This document shows positions 17,671-26,743 of a DNA stretch of 64,000 nucleotides, piece after piece; position 1 is the first letter of the stretch, and each line of letters begins with the position of its first letter. The position numbers and the translations under genes were made by a program. The notes under the pieces are model-generated. The model did no database searches. It was not told the origin of the DNA and saw nothing but the letters and a program-made list of their open reading frames with translations. This DNA comes from Cupriavidus sp. EM10 (GTDB taxonomy: Bacteria; Pseudomonadota; Gammaproteobacteria; Burkholderiales; Burkholderiaceae), in the NCBI RefSeq assembly GCF_018729255.1, contig NZ_CP076061.1, positions 2,232,001-2,296,000 of the forward strand, given 5' to 3'.

Positions 17671-19296
17671 TCAGGCCGCCATGTGCGGGTAGCGGTAGTC
17701 GGCCGGCGGCACGAACGTCTCCTTGACCGTGCGCGGCGACACCCAGCGCAGCAGGTTCAGCGGCGAGCCTGCCTTGTCGTTGGTGCCGCTGCGGCGCGCA
17801 CCGCCAAACGGCTGCTGACCCACCACGGCGCCCGTGGGCTTGTCGTTGATATAGAAGTTGCCGGCTGCGAAGCGCAGCGCTTCGGATGCTTGCCCGATGG
17901 CGGCGCGGTCGGTGGCGAAGATCGCGCCGGTCAGCGCGTACGGGCTGGTGCCGTCCACCAGGGCCAGCACTTCGGGCCATTGGTTGTCGGCGTAGACGTA
18001 CACGCTCAGCACCGGGCCGAACAGCTCGGTTTCCATCAGCGTGTGGCGCGGGTTGTCGACTTCGAGCATAGTCGGGTCGATGAAGTAACCCACGCTGTCG
18101 TCGGCCTTGCCGCCCGTGACCACCTTGACGCCGCTGTCGGCGGCGGCGCGTTGCAGATGGCCGGCGATGCGGTCGAAGGCGCGGCGGTCGATCACGGCGC
18201 CCATGAAATTGGTGAAGTCTGTCACGTCGCCCATGCGGATCGTCTCCACCAGTGCCACCAGGCGTTCGCGCACCTTCGGCCACAGCGAGGCCGGCACGTA
18301 GGCCCGCGACGCCGCGCTGCACTTCTGGCCCTGGTATTCGAAAGCGCCGCGCAGCAGCGCCACGGCCAGCGTTTCCACGTCGGCGGACGGATGCGCCAGC
18401 ACGAAGTCCTTGCCGCCGGTTTCGCCCACCAGGCGCGGATAGCTGCGGTAGCGCGACACATGGCGGCCGACCTCGCCCCACAGCATGTCGAACACTGCGG
18501 TGGACCCCGTGAAGTGGATGCCGGCCAGTTCCGGGCGCGCGAGCACCGCGTTGCTGACCGCCACGGGGTCGCCCGGGACGAAGTTGATCACGCCCTTGGG
18601 CAGGCCGGCGGCCTCGAGCAATTCCATGAACAGGTAGTTCGACAGCGACGCCGTGGCGGCGGGCTTCCACAGCACCGTGTTGCCCATCAGCGCCGGCGCG
18701 ATGGCCAGGTTGCCGCCGATTGCCGTGAAGTTGAACGGTGTGACCGCGTAGACGAAGCCTTCCAGCGGACGGTATTCCAGGTGGTTGCGCAGGCCCGGCG
18801 ACGAAATTGGCTGTCCGGCGGCCAGCTCATGCGCGAACTGCACGTTGAAGCGCAGGAAATCGATCAGCTCGCAGGCCGCGTCGATCTCCGCCTGGTAGGC
18901 GGTCTTGCCCTGGCCAAGCATGGTCGCGGCGTTCAGCTTGGCGCGCCACGGGCCGGCCAGCAGGTCGGCGGCCTTGAGGAAGACGGCCGAGCGGTCGGCC
19001 AGCGACGTCTGGCTCCAGTCGCGCTGCGCCGAGATGGCGGCCCCGATGGCGGCGTCGATGGTGGCCTGGTCGGCGTTGTGGATACGGCCCAGCCGCTGCG
19101 CATGGGCGTGCGGAGCGCGGACGTCGGTGATGCTGCCGCTGGTAACGCGCTCGCCGCCGACCACGGCGGGAATTTCCTGCACGCGTGCCTGCTGCGCGTC
19201 CAGTTCGGCGCTCAGTGCTTGGCGTTCGGCGCTGCCTGGCGCATAGGACAGGACGGTTTCATTGGTGGTTTTTGGATAGGAATTGTTTGCAGACAT
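17671..19296 (-). CDS. pruA: L-glutamate gamma-semialdehyde (P5C) dehydrogenase
   Basis: The 541-residue enzyme oxidises glutamate semialdehyde, from proline, hydroxyproline or ornithine breakdown, to glutamate with NAD. Visible aldehyde dehydrogenase residues are the catalytic Cys in YQGQKCSAASRAYVP, the general-base Glu in LVGETGGKDFV, and EYRPLEGFVYAVTPFNFTA of the P5C subgroup. It is a stand-alone enzyme and not part of a PutA fusion. The ATG at 19296 has no strong ribosome binding site, but family homology begins soon after it. It heads an operon with a LIV transporter, and a GntR gene diverges from it across an operator-like palindrome. Confidence 0.92.
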   Translation of the reverse strand: MSANNSYPKTTNETVLSYAPGSAERQALSAELDAQQARVQEIPAVVGGERVTSGSITDVRAPHAHAQRLGRIHNADQATIDAAIGAAISAQRDWSQTSLADRSAVFLKAADLLAGPWRAKLNAATMLGQGKTAYQAEIDAACELIDFLRFNVQFAHELAAGQPISSPGLRNHLEYRPLEGFVYAVTPFNFTAIGGNLAIAPALMGNTVLWKPAATASLSNYLFMELLEAAGLPKGVINFVPGDPVAVSNAVLARPELAGIHFTGSTAVFDMLWGEVGRHVSRYRSYPRLVGETGGKDFVLAHPSADVETLAVALLRGAFEYQGQKCSAASRAYVPASLWPKVRERLVALVETIRMGDVTDFTNFMGAVIDRRAFDRIAGHLQRAAADSGVKVVTGGKADDSVGYFIDPTMLEVDNPRHTLMETELFGPVLSVYVYADNQWPEVLALVDGTSPYALTGAIFATDRAAIGQASEALRFAAGNFYINDKPTGAVVGQQPFGGARRSGTNDKAGSPLNLLRWVSPRTVKETFVPPADYRYPHMAA

Positions 19297-19332
19297 ATAC
19301 GACGTTGTCGGTATTGGATATGTAAATACGAA

Positions 19333-19344
19333 ATTGGATCCAAT
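19333..19344. promoter_or_regulatory. Operator-like palindrome in the pruA/GntR divergent region
   Basis: ATTGGATCCAAT is a perfect 12-base palindrome placed 37 bases upstream of pruA and 70 upstream of the GntR gene. A half-copy ATTGGATAT occurs at 19313. FCD-type GntR regulators often bind such short symmetric sites in their own divergent promoters. Confidence 0.5.
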
Positions 19345-19413
19345 ATAACAGCGCGCATATTCAGGCACAATAGGGACCTCACTCGAATCGCACACCGATC
19401 TCCAGCACTTCCC

Positions 19414-20085
19414 ATGTCCACGCAAACGGGCCGCGCAAGCGCCCCTACCAAGGGTTTACCCCAGATCATCCGCGACCAGCTTCGCTTCGAAATCCTGAAA
19501 GGCACGCTGCCGGCAGGCGCGCAATTGCGCCAGGACGCACTGGCGGAGCGCTTCAACGCGAGCCGGATTCCGGTGCGCGAGGCGCTGCGGCAGCTTGAGA
19601 CGGAAGGGTTGGTGACCTACCAGCGCAACCGTGGCGCAGTGGTGTCAGGGATGGATGTGACGCAGATCTGCGAACTGCTCGATATCCGCGTGGCGCTGGA
19701 ATGCCATGCGGCGCGGCTGGGCGTGCCGAACATGGTCCAGCACGACTTCCAGCAGATGCAGGAGATCCTCGATGCGTACTCGCAGTCGGAATCGCTGGTG
19801 GAGTGGGCCGAGTACAACCGGCGCTTTCACCTGGCGCTGTGCGCGCCGGCCAACAACCGGAAGCTGCGCCGCCTGATCGAGGAGTTCTGTCTCAATACGG
19901 ACCGCTATACGCACGAGCAGATGTCGCTGGCCACCGGCAAGGACGGGCCGCAGGCCGACCACTATCGCATTCTGGAGGCGTGCAAGGCGCGGGATGCGGA
20001 AGCCGTGGCGAAATTGCTGGAGGAGCACATCCTCGAGACCAAGCGCAACCTGCTGGCCAGCGAACGGATGAAGGAAGAGGATTGA
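19414..20085 (+). CDS. GntR-family regulator (FCD subfamily)
   Basis: A 223-residue regulator. The winged helix spans residues 15-75 (QIIRDQLRFEILKGTLPAG, ASRIPVREALRQLETEGLV) and an FCD domain follows (DIRVALECHAARLG, FHLALCAPANN, DHYRILEACKARDAEA). ATG 19414 is where homology starts. It diverges from pruA and the LIV operon, and the palindrome at 19333 lies between them, so it is the probable local repressor, perhaps sensing proline or an intermediate. Confidence 0.88.
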   Translation: MSTQTGRASAPTKGLPQIIRDQLRFEILKGTLPAGAQLRQDALAERFNASRIPVREALRQLETEGLVTYQRNRGAVVSGMDVTQICELLDIRVALECHAARLGVPNMVQHDFQQMQEILDAYSQSESLVEWAEYNRRFHLALCAPANNRKLRRLIEEFCLNTDRYTHEQMSLATGKDGPQADHYRILEACKARDAEAVAKLLEEHILETKRNLLASERMKEED

Positions 20086-20106
20086 AAGGCTGAGATCGCC
20101 GCTCGC

Positions 20107-20715
20107 TTAGCTGGGATGCACCACCACCAGCAGCGCCGTCGCCACGCTCTTGCCCGGATTGGCGATGGCATGGGCCACATCGGCACCATAACGCGCGGTT
20201 TCGCCATGCTTCAGCTTCTTTTCGTCCCCGCCTGACCGCACGGTCATCGCCCCGCCCAGCACCGACAGGTGCTCTTGCGTGCCCGCCTCGTGCGGCTCCG
20301 ATGCCAGTTCGCCCCCCGGCTGGATCGTCAGTTCATACCATTCGAATTTCCCGGCCAGGTCTATCGGGCCGAGGATGCGCAGCTCGCAGCGCCCGTCCGG
20401 GCTCTTGAGCGCCGGCACCGCGTGCGCCTGCACCACCGTCACGGCCGGCGCCGGGGCGGCGCCCGAACCCTGGGCCAGAAAATCCGTCAGGCTTACACCG
20501 AGCGCGTTGGCCAGCCGCCAAAGCACCGCCACGGTGGGATTGGCCAGGTTCCGTTCGATCTGCGACAGCATAGACTTGGAGACACCGGCGCGGCGCGACA
20601 GGTCGTCCAGCGACAGCTGCTGGCTTTGGCGCAGCGCCTGCAGCGCGCTGCCTACCGCCGGCGGGCCTTCAACGGCCGCGGGCGGCTTGGCGGGTGAGGG
20701 TTGCGTCATCGACAT
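20107..20715 (-). CDS. XRE-family regulator with C-terminal cupin
   Basis: The 202-residue protein combines an N-terminal helix-turn-helix ([36 protein letters not shown], about residues 25-80) with a cupin sensor domain ([24 protein letters not shown] in two parts, about residues 125-190). Such proteins often repress amino-acid catabolic operons and respond to a small ligand bound by the cupin. ATG 20715 is used; ATG 20709 and an upstream start at 20733 are possible. It diverges from kbl-tdh, and the shared 93-base gap holds repeated operator-like motifs. Confidence 0.88.
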   Translation of the reverse strand: MSMTQPSPAKPPAAVEGPPAVGSALQALRQSQQLSLDDLSRRAGVSKSMLSQIERNLANPTVAVLWRLANALGVSLTDFLAQGSGAAPAPAVTVVQAHAVPALKSPDGRCELRILGPIDLAGKFEWYELTIQPGGELASEPHEAGTQEHLSVLGGAMTVRSGGDEKKLKHGETARYGADVAHAIANPGKSVATALLVVVHPS

Positions 20716-20717
20716 CT

Positions 20718-20776
20718 GTTCGTTATAGTGCACGAAACGTTCGTTATACAGAACACGTTCGATTTATCGATCGAAC
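20718..20776. promoter_or_regulatory. Repeated operator motifs between XRE-cupin gene and kbl
   Basis: GTTCGTTATA occurs as a direct repeat at 20718 and 20739, 21 bases (two helical turns) apart. It is followed at 20757-20776 by the inverted repeat GTTCGAT-ttatcg-ATCGAAC. The cluster covers most of the divergent gap and is a good candidate for the binding site of the XRE-cupin protein. Confidence 0.55.
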
Positions 20777-20807
20777 GATCCGAGACACTACCACCGGGAG
20801 TCTGGCC

Positions 20808-22010
20808 ATGTCGAGTGCCGAGGCTTTTTATGCATCGATCCGCGCGGAAGTCGATGCGATCCGCGAAGCGGGGCTGTACAAGCGCGAGCGCATCATCGCC
20901 ACGCCGCAGGGCGCCACCATCCGCACGGCGGACGGGCGCGAGGTCATCAACCTGTGCGCCAACAACTATCTGGGCCTCTCGTCGCATCCCAAGGTGATGG
21001 AAGCCGCTCACGAGGCGCTGCGCACGCACGGCTATGGCCTGTCGTCGGTGCGCTTCATCTGCGGCACGCAGGACCTGCACAAGGAACTGGAAGGCCGGCT
21101 GGCCCGCTTCCTGGGCACCGAGGACACCATCCTCTACGGCTCGGCGTTCGACGCCAACGGCGGGCTCTTCGAGACGCTGCTGGGCCCCGAAGACGCCGTG
21201 ATCAGCGACGAGCTGAACCATGCGTCGATCATCGACGGCATCCGCCTTTCCAAGGCGCGCCGCTACCGCTACAAGCACAACGACCTGGGCGACCTGCGCG
21301 CCCAGCTGAAACAGGCCGATGCCGATGGCGCGCGCTTCAAGCTGGTGTTCAGCGACGGCGTGTTTTCGATGGATGGCACGGTGGCGCGCCTGGACGAGAT
21401 CCGCAAGATCTGCGACGAGCATGGCGCGCTGCTGGGCATCGACGAATGCCATGCCACGGGTTTCATGGGCCAGCGCGGCCGCGGCACGCACGAGGCGCGC
21501 GGCGTGTTCGGCAAGATCGACATCATCACCGGCACGCTGGGCAAGGCGCTGGGCGGGGCATCGGGCGGCTTTACCTCGGGCCGCAAGGAAGTGGTGGAAC
21601 TGCTGCGCCAGCGGTCCCGTCCGTACCTGTTCTCGAATACCGTGGCGCCCGCCATCGTGGGCGGAAGCATCGCCGTGCTGGACCTGCTCGAAGCCAGCAC
21701 CGAACTGCGCGACAAGCTGGAACAGAACACGAACTTCTTCCGCGAGGGCATCGTGAAGCTGGGCTACGACATCAAGCCTGGCGACCATCCGATCGTGCCA
21801 ATCATGGTGTACGACGCCGAGCGCGCCCAGAAACTGGCCGACAGGCTGCTGGAACTGGGCGTCTACGTGGTTGGCTTCTTTTATCCGGTGGTGCCCAGGG
21901 GCCAGGCGCGTATCCGCGTGCAGATGAGCGCGATCCACGATGAAAGCACGTTGCGTCCGGCACTGGACGCATTCGCCCAGGCCGGGCGCGAGCTGGGACT
22001 GATTCCATGA
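20808..22010 (+). CDS. kbl: Glycine C-acetyltransferase (2-amino-3-ketobutyrate CoA ligase)
   Basis: This PLP enzyme of 400 residues cleaves 2-amino-3-oxobutyrate with CoA to glycine and acetyl-CoA, the second step of threonine breakdown. The PLP lysine is in [14 protein letters not shown] near residue 244, with upstream [15 protein letters not shown] and the family motif [14 protein letters not shown] near residue 45. Length matches the family (about 398). ATG 20808 follows GGGAG. The stop overlaps the tdh start as ATGA, so the two are coupled. Confidence 0.95.
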   Translation: MSSAEAFYASIRAEVDAIREAGLYKRERIIATPQGATIRTADGREVINLCANNYLGLSSHPKVMEAAHEALRTHGYGLSSVRFICGTQDLHKELEGRLARFLGTEDTILYGSAFDANGGLFETLLGPEDAVISDELNHASIIDGIRLSKARRYRYKHNDLGDLRAQLKQADADGARFKLVFSDGVFSMDGTVARLDEIRKICDEHGALLGIDECHATGFMGQRGRGTHEARGVFGKIDIITGTLGKALGGASGGFTSGRKEVVELLRQRSRPYLFSNTVAPAIVGGSIAVLDLLEASTELRDKLEQNTNFFREGIVKLGYDIKPGDHPIVPIMVYDAERAQKLADRLLELGVYVVGFFYPVVPRGQARIRVQMSAIHDESTLRPALDAFAQAGRELGLIP

Positions 22011-22984
22011 CTGATGCGGTAAACAATGTGGCGCCGAAGATCCTGATCATCGGCGCCAACGGGCAACTGGGGTCGGAACTGGCGCTGGCGCTGGCCGAGC
22101 GCCATGGTCGCGAACAGGTGGTGACGTCCGACGTGGTGCCGACCGGGCGCCACGTTCATATCGCCCATGAAATGCTCAATGTCACCGACCGGGGCGAACT
22201 GACCACGGTGATCGAACGCCATGGCATCACGCAGATCTACCTGCTGGCGGCGGCGCTGTCCGCCACCGGCGAGAAGGCGCCGCAATGGGCCTGGAACCTG
22301 AACATGACCGGGCTGCTGAACGTGCTGGAAGCGGCGCGTCATCATGGCATCCAGCGCGTATTCTGGCCCAGTTCGATTGCCGCGTTCGGCCCCACCACGC
22401 CGCGCGTGGACACGCCGCAGAAGACCGTCATGGAGCCCACCACGGTCTATGGCATATCCAAGCAGGCGGGCGAGGGCTGGTGCCGGTGGTATTTCGAGAA
22501 CCACGGCGTGGACGTGCGCAGCGTGCGCTATCCGGGCCTGATTTCGCACAAGACGCCGCCCGGCGGCGGTACCACGGACTACGCGGTCGACATCTTCCAC
22601 TATGCAGTGCGCGGCGAGCCCTACACGTGCTTCCTGAATGCCGACGAGCGCCTGCCGATGATGTACATGCCCGACGCCATCCGCGCCACGCTGGAGTTGA
22701 TGGAAGCCCCGCGCGATGCGGTGCGCGAGCGCGGCAGCTACAACCTGGCCGGCATGAGCTTCACGCCGGCCGAGATTGCCGAGGCCATCCGCAAGCGCGA
22801 GCCGGGTTTCGATATCCGCTACGAGGCCGACTACCGGCAAGCCATCGCCCAGGGCTGGCCCGATTCGATCGACGACCGCGCCGCGCGGCAGGACTGGGGC
22901 TGGCAGCCGCGATTTGGCCTGCAGGAGATGGTGGACGACATGCTGGAAAACCTGCGCGCCGCCACAGCCGTCGAGGTGTCGTAG
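22007..22984 (+). CDS. tdh: L-threonine 3-dehydrogenase, SDR (GalE-like) type
   Basis: The 325-residue product is an NAD-dependent short-chain-type dehydrogenase that oxidises threonine to 2-amino-3-oxobutyrate for Kbl. It has the Rossmann motif [13 protein letters not shown] near residue 15, PSSIAAFGP, and the catalytic YxxxK in [13 protein letters not shown] near residue 145. It is unrelated to the zinc-dependent Tdh of E. coli; the SDR type is established in Cupriavidus necator and a few other organisms. Unusually for textbook order, kbl comes first, with a four-base overlap. Confidence 0.92.
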   Translation: MTDAVNNVAPKILIIGANGQLGSELALALAERHGREQVVTSDVVPTGRHVHIAHEMLNVTDRGELTTVIERHGITQIYLLAAALSATGEKAPQWAWNLNMTGLLNVLEAARHHGIQRVFWPSSIAAFGPTTPRVDTPQKTVMEPTTVYGISKQAGEGWCRWYFENHGVDVRSVRYPGLISHKTPPGGGTTDYAVDIFHYAVRGEPYTCFLNADERLPMMYMPDAIRATLELMEAPRDAVRERGSYNLAGMSFTPAEIAEAIRKREPGFDIRYEADYRQAIAQGWPDSIDDRAARQDWGWQPRFGLQEMVDDMLENLRAATAVEVS

Positions 22985-23068
22985 GAGGCACAATAAGGCG
23001 CACAAAGGCGGACAGCGGCGATTGCGACACGCCACACGCATGTGCCGAATGCAAGTCATGAACTAGTT

Positions 23069-23087
23069 TGCAAAGAAATCATTTGCA
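23069..23087. promoter_or_regulatory. Operator-like inverted repeat upstream of marR
   Basis: TGCAAA and TTTGCA are separated by seven bases, 32 bases before the marR start. MarR proteins usually bind such sites in their own promoter. Confidence 0.4.
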
Positions 23088-23118
23088 TCCTAATTAATTC
23101 ACGTCTATCATTCGGCCC

Positions 23119-23583
23119 ATGCCACAGATCGATGCCCTCCGATTCGCCTTTACCGGACAGCTGATGCTGTCGGGTCGTCAATGGCGACAGATCAGCCAGG
23201 CCGCTGTTACCGCCCACGGCATTTCCGCCGCGGCTGCCGCGCCCTTGCTGTTTATACGTCGCCTTGGCGGCGGCGTCCGCCAGGTCACGCTGGCCGACTA
23301 CGTGGGCGTCGAAGGCGCCACGCTGGTGCGGCTGGTCGACCAGCTTTGCGCGGCCGATCTGGTGCGCCGCGAGGTGGACCCCAGCGACCGCCGCGCCAAT
23401 GTGCTGTCGCTGACCGAGGCCGGCGAGCGCATGGCCGAACGCATCGAGGTGGAACTCAAGCAACTGCGCGCGGAAGTCTTCGCGGACGTCAGCGAGGCCG
23501 ACATGGCCGCGGCACTGCGGGTGCTGGACGCGCTGTCGCGCGCTGCGGCGGCCGCTTCGGCATCGGGCAAGCAGGAGTCCTGA
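23119..23583 (+). CDS. MarR-family transcriptional regulator
   Basis: A 154-residue winged-helix repressor. The recognition region VTLADYVGVEGATLVRLVDQL and wing REVDPSDRRANVLSLTEAGE (residues 55-105) are typical of MarR proteins. It starts at ATG 23119 and ends six bases before the efflux-pump gene, so it is the first gene of the operon and the likely local repressor, released by an aromatic or phenolic effector. Confidence 0.9.
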   Translation: MPQIDALRFAFTGQLMLSGRQWRQISQAAVTAHGISAAAAAPLLFIRRLGGGVRQVTLADYVGVEGATLVRLVDQLCAADLVRREVDPSDRRANVLSLTEAGERMAERIEVELKQLRAEVFADVSEADMAAALRVLDALSRAAAAASASGKQES

Positions 23584-23588
23584 GCGCC

Positions 23589-25565
23589 ATGATGAGTTGG
23601 CCGTCCGCCAGGGACTGGGTGTTTTCCTTCAAGGCTTTCATCGCCGCGATGCTGGCGCTGTATATCGCGATGTACCTGGGCCTGCCCCGTCCTTACTGGG
23701 CGATGGGCTCCGTCTATATCGTGGCGCACCCGCTCACGGGCGCCACGCGATCCAAGGCGCTGTACCGCGTGCTGGGCACGCTGCTCGGCGCCGCGGCCAG
23801 CATCGCCATGGTGCCGCCGCTGGTGAATTCCCCGCCATTGCTGATGGGCGCCGTCGCCATCTGGGTGGCTTGCCTGCTCTATGTGGCGCTGATGCACCGC
23901 ACGCCGCGCAGCTATCTGTTCATGCTGGCGGCCTACACGTTGCCGCTGATCGCGCTGCCTTCCGTCGACAATCCGGTCGGCGTCTTCGATCTTGCCGTGG
24001 CCCGTTCGGAGGAAATTTGCCTGGGCATCCTGTGCGCGGCCGTGGTCGGCGCCGTCGTCTTGCCGACCAGCGTGGCCAACGTGCTGCGCGACAAGTCGCG
24101 CCAGTGGATGGCCGATGCCACGTTGTGGGCGTCCGACATGCTTTCGCCGGCGCCCGGTGCCTCCGTATCGCGCCACCACAGCCGCCATCGCCTGGCTGCC
24201 GATATCCTGGCGCTCGACCAGCTCATCAGCCAGTTGAGCTACGACGCCGAAAGCGCCACTCGGGTGCGCGCCGCGCGCGAGCTGCGCGGCCGAATGACCA
24301 TGCTGCTGCCGGTGATGGCGTCGCTGGCGACCATCGTCGAATCGCTGCAGGCGGCGGGAGGCTTGCCCGCGCCGCTGGCCGCGCAGATGCAGGCGGTCAA
24401 GGACTGGATCCAGGGTGGCGCCGCCGCCGACGCGCGGCCCGTATTGGCCGCCACGCCGGTGCAGGCGGGCTGGGATGCAGCGCTGGTCACGGCGGCCGAA
24501 GACCGGCTCCAGCAGATGCTGGCGCTCTGGCATGACTGCGTGACCTTGTGCCGCCGCCTTGGCGAGAAGCACATCGAAGGCCCGTGGGTACCCGAATTCC
24601 TGCGCTGGGACGTGGGCCGTGCCCGCCACTACGACCACGGCATGCTGCTGTTCTCGGTGGTGACGGTGGCCATGGCGATCTACGCGATGGGCATGGTCTG
24701 GATCCACACCGGCTGGGCCGATGGGGCAGGGGCCGTGGCGCTGGGCGCGATCTCGTGCTGCTTCTTCGCCGCGCTGGACGAACCCGCGCCCATGATCCGC
24801 TCGTTCTTCAACTGGAACGTGGTCTGCCTGCTGATCTCGCTGGTGATGCTGTTCGCGGTGCTGCCCGTTGCGCACGATTTCGAGATGCTGGTGCTGATGT
24901 TTGCCGTGCCGTACCTGATCATCGGCCTGCTGGTGGCGCAGCCGCGCCTGGCGATGATCGGCATGCCGCTGGCAGTGGTCACGGCCAACGACATCGGCAT
25001 CCAGGGTGCGTACAGCGCCAACTTCCAGTCGTTCTTCAACAGCAACGTGGCCGGCATCGCAGGCATCGCGTTCGCGCTGGTGTGGACGCTGGTGGTGCGG
25101 CCGTTCGGCACGCGGGCCGCCACGCGCCGGCTGGTGCGGGCCGGCTGGAGCGACATTGCCGACAACGCGCTGGGCAAGCACCCCGATTCGCATACGGTGC
25201 TGCGCGCCCGGATGCTCGACCGCCTGGCCCAGCTGGTACCCCGGCTGGCTGCCAGCGACAGCGAGGTGTCGACCGATGGCTTCAGCGAAGTGCGCGTGGA
25301 ACTGACCGCGCTGGCCCTGCAGCGCGAGATGGCCGGTATGCCGGCCGACGAACAACATGCCGTGCGGCGCGTGCTGCGCAGCATCTCCACCTACTACAAG
25401 GCGCGCCTCGACGGGTCCGCCGACGCGCCGCCGGCCGCGCTGCGCACGCGCCTGGCCAATGCCCAGGACAAGGTGCGCTCGCGCGTGGCGCTGGCCGCGC
25501 TGGTCGACATGCAGGTGGCCCTGTTTCCGCCGGCGCTGCCGGCAATCGTTTCCGGAAAAGCATGA
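23589..25565 (+). CDS. FUSC-family inner-membrane efflux protein (AaeB-like)
   Basis: The 658-residue protein has two blocks of membrane segments (about residues 10-180 and 355-510) separated by and followed by soluble regions, the layout of the fusaric acid resistance/AaeB family. The family start FSFKAFIAAMLALYIAMYLG and LPRPYWAMGSVYIVAHPLTG are clear. It would export aromatic acids together with the DUF1656 protein, the HlyD-type adaptor and the outer-membrane factor encoded next. Its stop overlaps the next start (ATGA). Confidence 0.9.
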   Translation: MMSWPSARDWVFSFKAFIAAMLALYIAMYLGLPRPYWAMGSVYIVAHPLTGATRSKALYRVLGTLLGAAASIAMVPPLVNSPPLLMGAVAIWVACLLYVALMHRTPRSYLFMLAAYTLPLIALPSVDNPVGVFDLAVARSEEICLGILCAAVVGAVVLPTSVANVLRDKSRQWMADATLWASDMLSPAPGASVSRHHSRHRLAADILALDQLISQLSYDAESATRVRAARELRGRMTMLLPVMASLATIVESLQAAGGLPAPLAAQMQAVKDWIQGGAAADARPVLAATPVQAGWDAALVTAAEDRLQQMLALWHDCVTLCRRLGEKHIEGPWVPEFLRWDVGRARHYDHGMLLFSVVTVAMAIYAMGMVWIHTGWADGAGAVALGAISCCFFAALDEPAPMIRSFFNWNVVCLLISLVMLFAVLPVAHDFEMLVLMFAVPYLIIGLLVAQPRLAMIGMPLAVVTANDIGIQGAYSANFQSFFNSNVAGIAGIAFALVWTLVVRPFGTRAATRRLVRAGWSDIADNALGKHPDSHTVLRARMLDRLAQLVPRLAASDSEVSTDGFSEVRVELTALALQREMAGMPADEQHAVRRVLRSISTYYKARLDGSADAPPAALRTRLANAQDKVRSRVALAALVDMQVALFPPALPAIVSGKA

Positions 25566-25773
25566 TGCCCGGTGAAATCAGTATCTACGGCGTGTTCATC
25601 CCCAGCCTGCTGGTGTGGATGCTCGCGGCCTTTCTCATCACGAGTGCCGCACGCGCGGTGTTGTCGCGCGTGGGCTTCTACCGGCTCGTGTGGCACCGAT
25701 CCCTTTTCAATCTGGCGCTGTACGCGATCATCCTCGGTGGGTGGTTGCCATGGTGCCGTGGCTGCAATCATGA
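25562..25773 (+). CDS. DUF1656 small membrane protein of the efflux operon (frameshifted)
   Basis: This short protein (about 70 residues when repaired) has two hydrophobic segments and is a regular companion of FUSC/HlyD efflux systems (AaeX-like). The sequence reads GEISIYGVFIPSLLVWMLAA up to AIILGG, then leaves the frame at the GGG of 25739-25741. Adding one G gives GGVVAMVPWLQS and a stop that overlaps the next gene's ATG by four bases, exactly as expected, so a missing base is likely. Confidence 0.8.
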
Positions 25774-26743
25774 AACTCAGACTCTCTTCGCTCGGGCCGG
25801 TCGTGTTGACGCTGGCCGTCACCGCCGTTGGCGCGGTCGTTGTCAAACACCTGTGGGACTACTACACCGTGGCCCCTGGACCCGCGACGGGCACATTCGT
25901 GCCGACGTGGTGCAGGTGGCGCCTGACGTTTCGGGGCTGGTCACGCGCATCGCCGTCAAGGACAACCAGCACGTGAAGGCCGGCGACATCCTGTTCGAGA
26001 TCGACCACGAACGCTATGCGCTGGCGCTGCGCCAGGCCGAAGCCACCGCCGCGGCGGTGCGTGCCAACCTGGCCCAGGCGCGCCGCGAGGCATCGCGCAG
26101 CCAGAAGCTGTCCGACGTGGTGTCGAAGGAAATCATCGAGGAAGGGCTGGCCAAGGTGCAGCAGGGCGAAGCCCAGCTCGCCCAGGCCGACGCGGCCATC
26201 GGCGTGGCAAAGCTGAACCTGGAGCGCACGAAGGTGCTGAGCCCGGTGGAAGGCTATGTCAACGACCGCCTGCCGCGCCTGGGCGACTACGTGGCGACCG
26301 GCAAGCCGGTGCTGTCGATGGTGGATGCGAAGTCGTTCCACGTCGAAGGCTACTTCGAGGAAACCAAGCTGCAGGGCATCCATATCGGCAGCCCGGTCGA
26401 CATCCGGATCATGGGCGAGAAGCGCGTGCTGCAAGGCCACGTGCAGAGCATCGCGGCCGGTATCGAGGATCGCGACCGCACCAATGGGTCGAACCTGCTG
26501 CCGAACGTGAACCCGACGTTCAACTGGGTGCGCCTGGCCCAGCGCGTGCCGGTGCGTATCCAGTTCGACCAGATGCCCGAGGATGTTCGCCTGGTGGCGG
26601 GCCGCACCGCCACGGTGTCCGTGAAGGGCGATGCGCAATCGAACGAAAAGCCTGCCGCGCCGGCGGCAGTCAACCCGAATGCCTCGCATGACAAGGTCGC
26701 GCTGGCCGGCAAGGGCGCGTCCGCAACCGGAGTGCTGCAGTGA
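25770..26743 (+). CDS. HlyD-family periplasmic adaptor of the efflux pump (frameshifted)
   Basis: Repaired length is about 324 residues. The N-terminal membrane anchor MKLRLSSLGPVVLTLAVTAV begins at ATG 25770. After YYTVAP the frame is lost at C4 25873-25876; one extra C continues as WTRDGHIRADVVQVAPDVSG, the normal AaeA/EmrA core. Biotinyl-lipoyl-like halves (QVAPDVSGLVTRIAV and SPVEGYVNDRLPRLGDYV) flank an alpha-hairpin (about residues 90-150). It links the FUSC pump to the outer-membrane factor. Confidence 0.88.
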
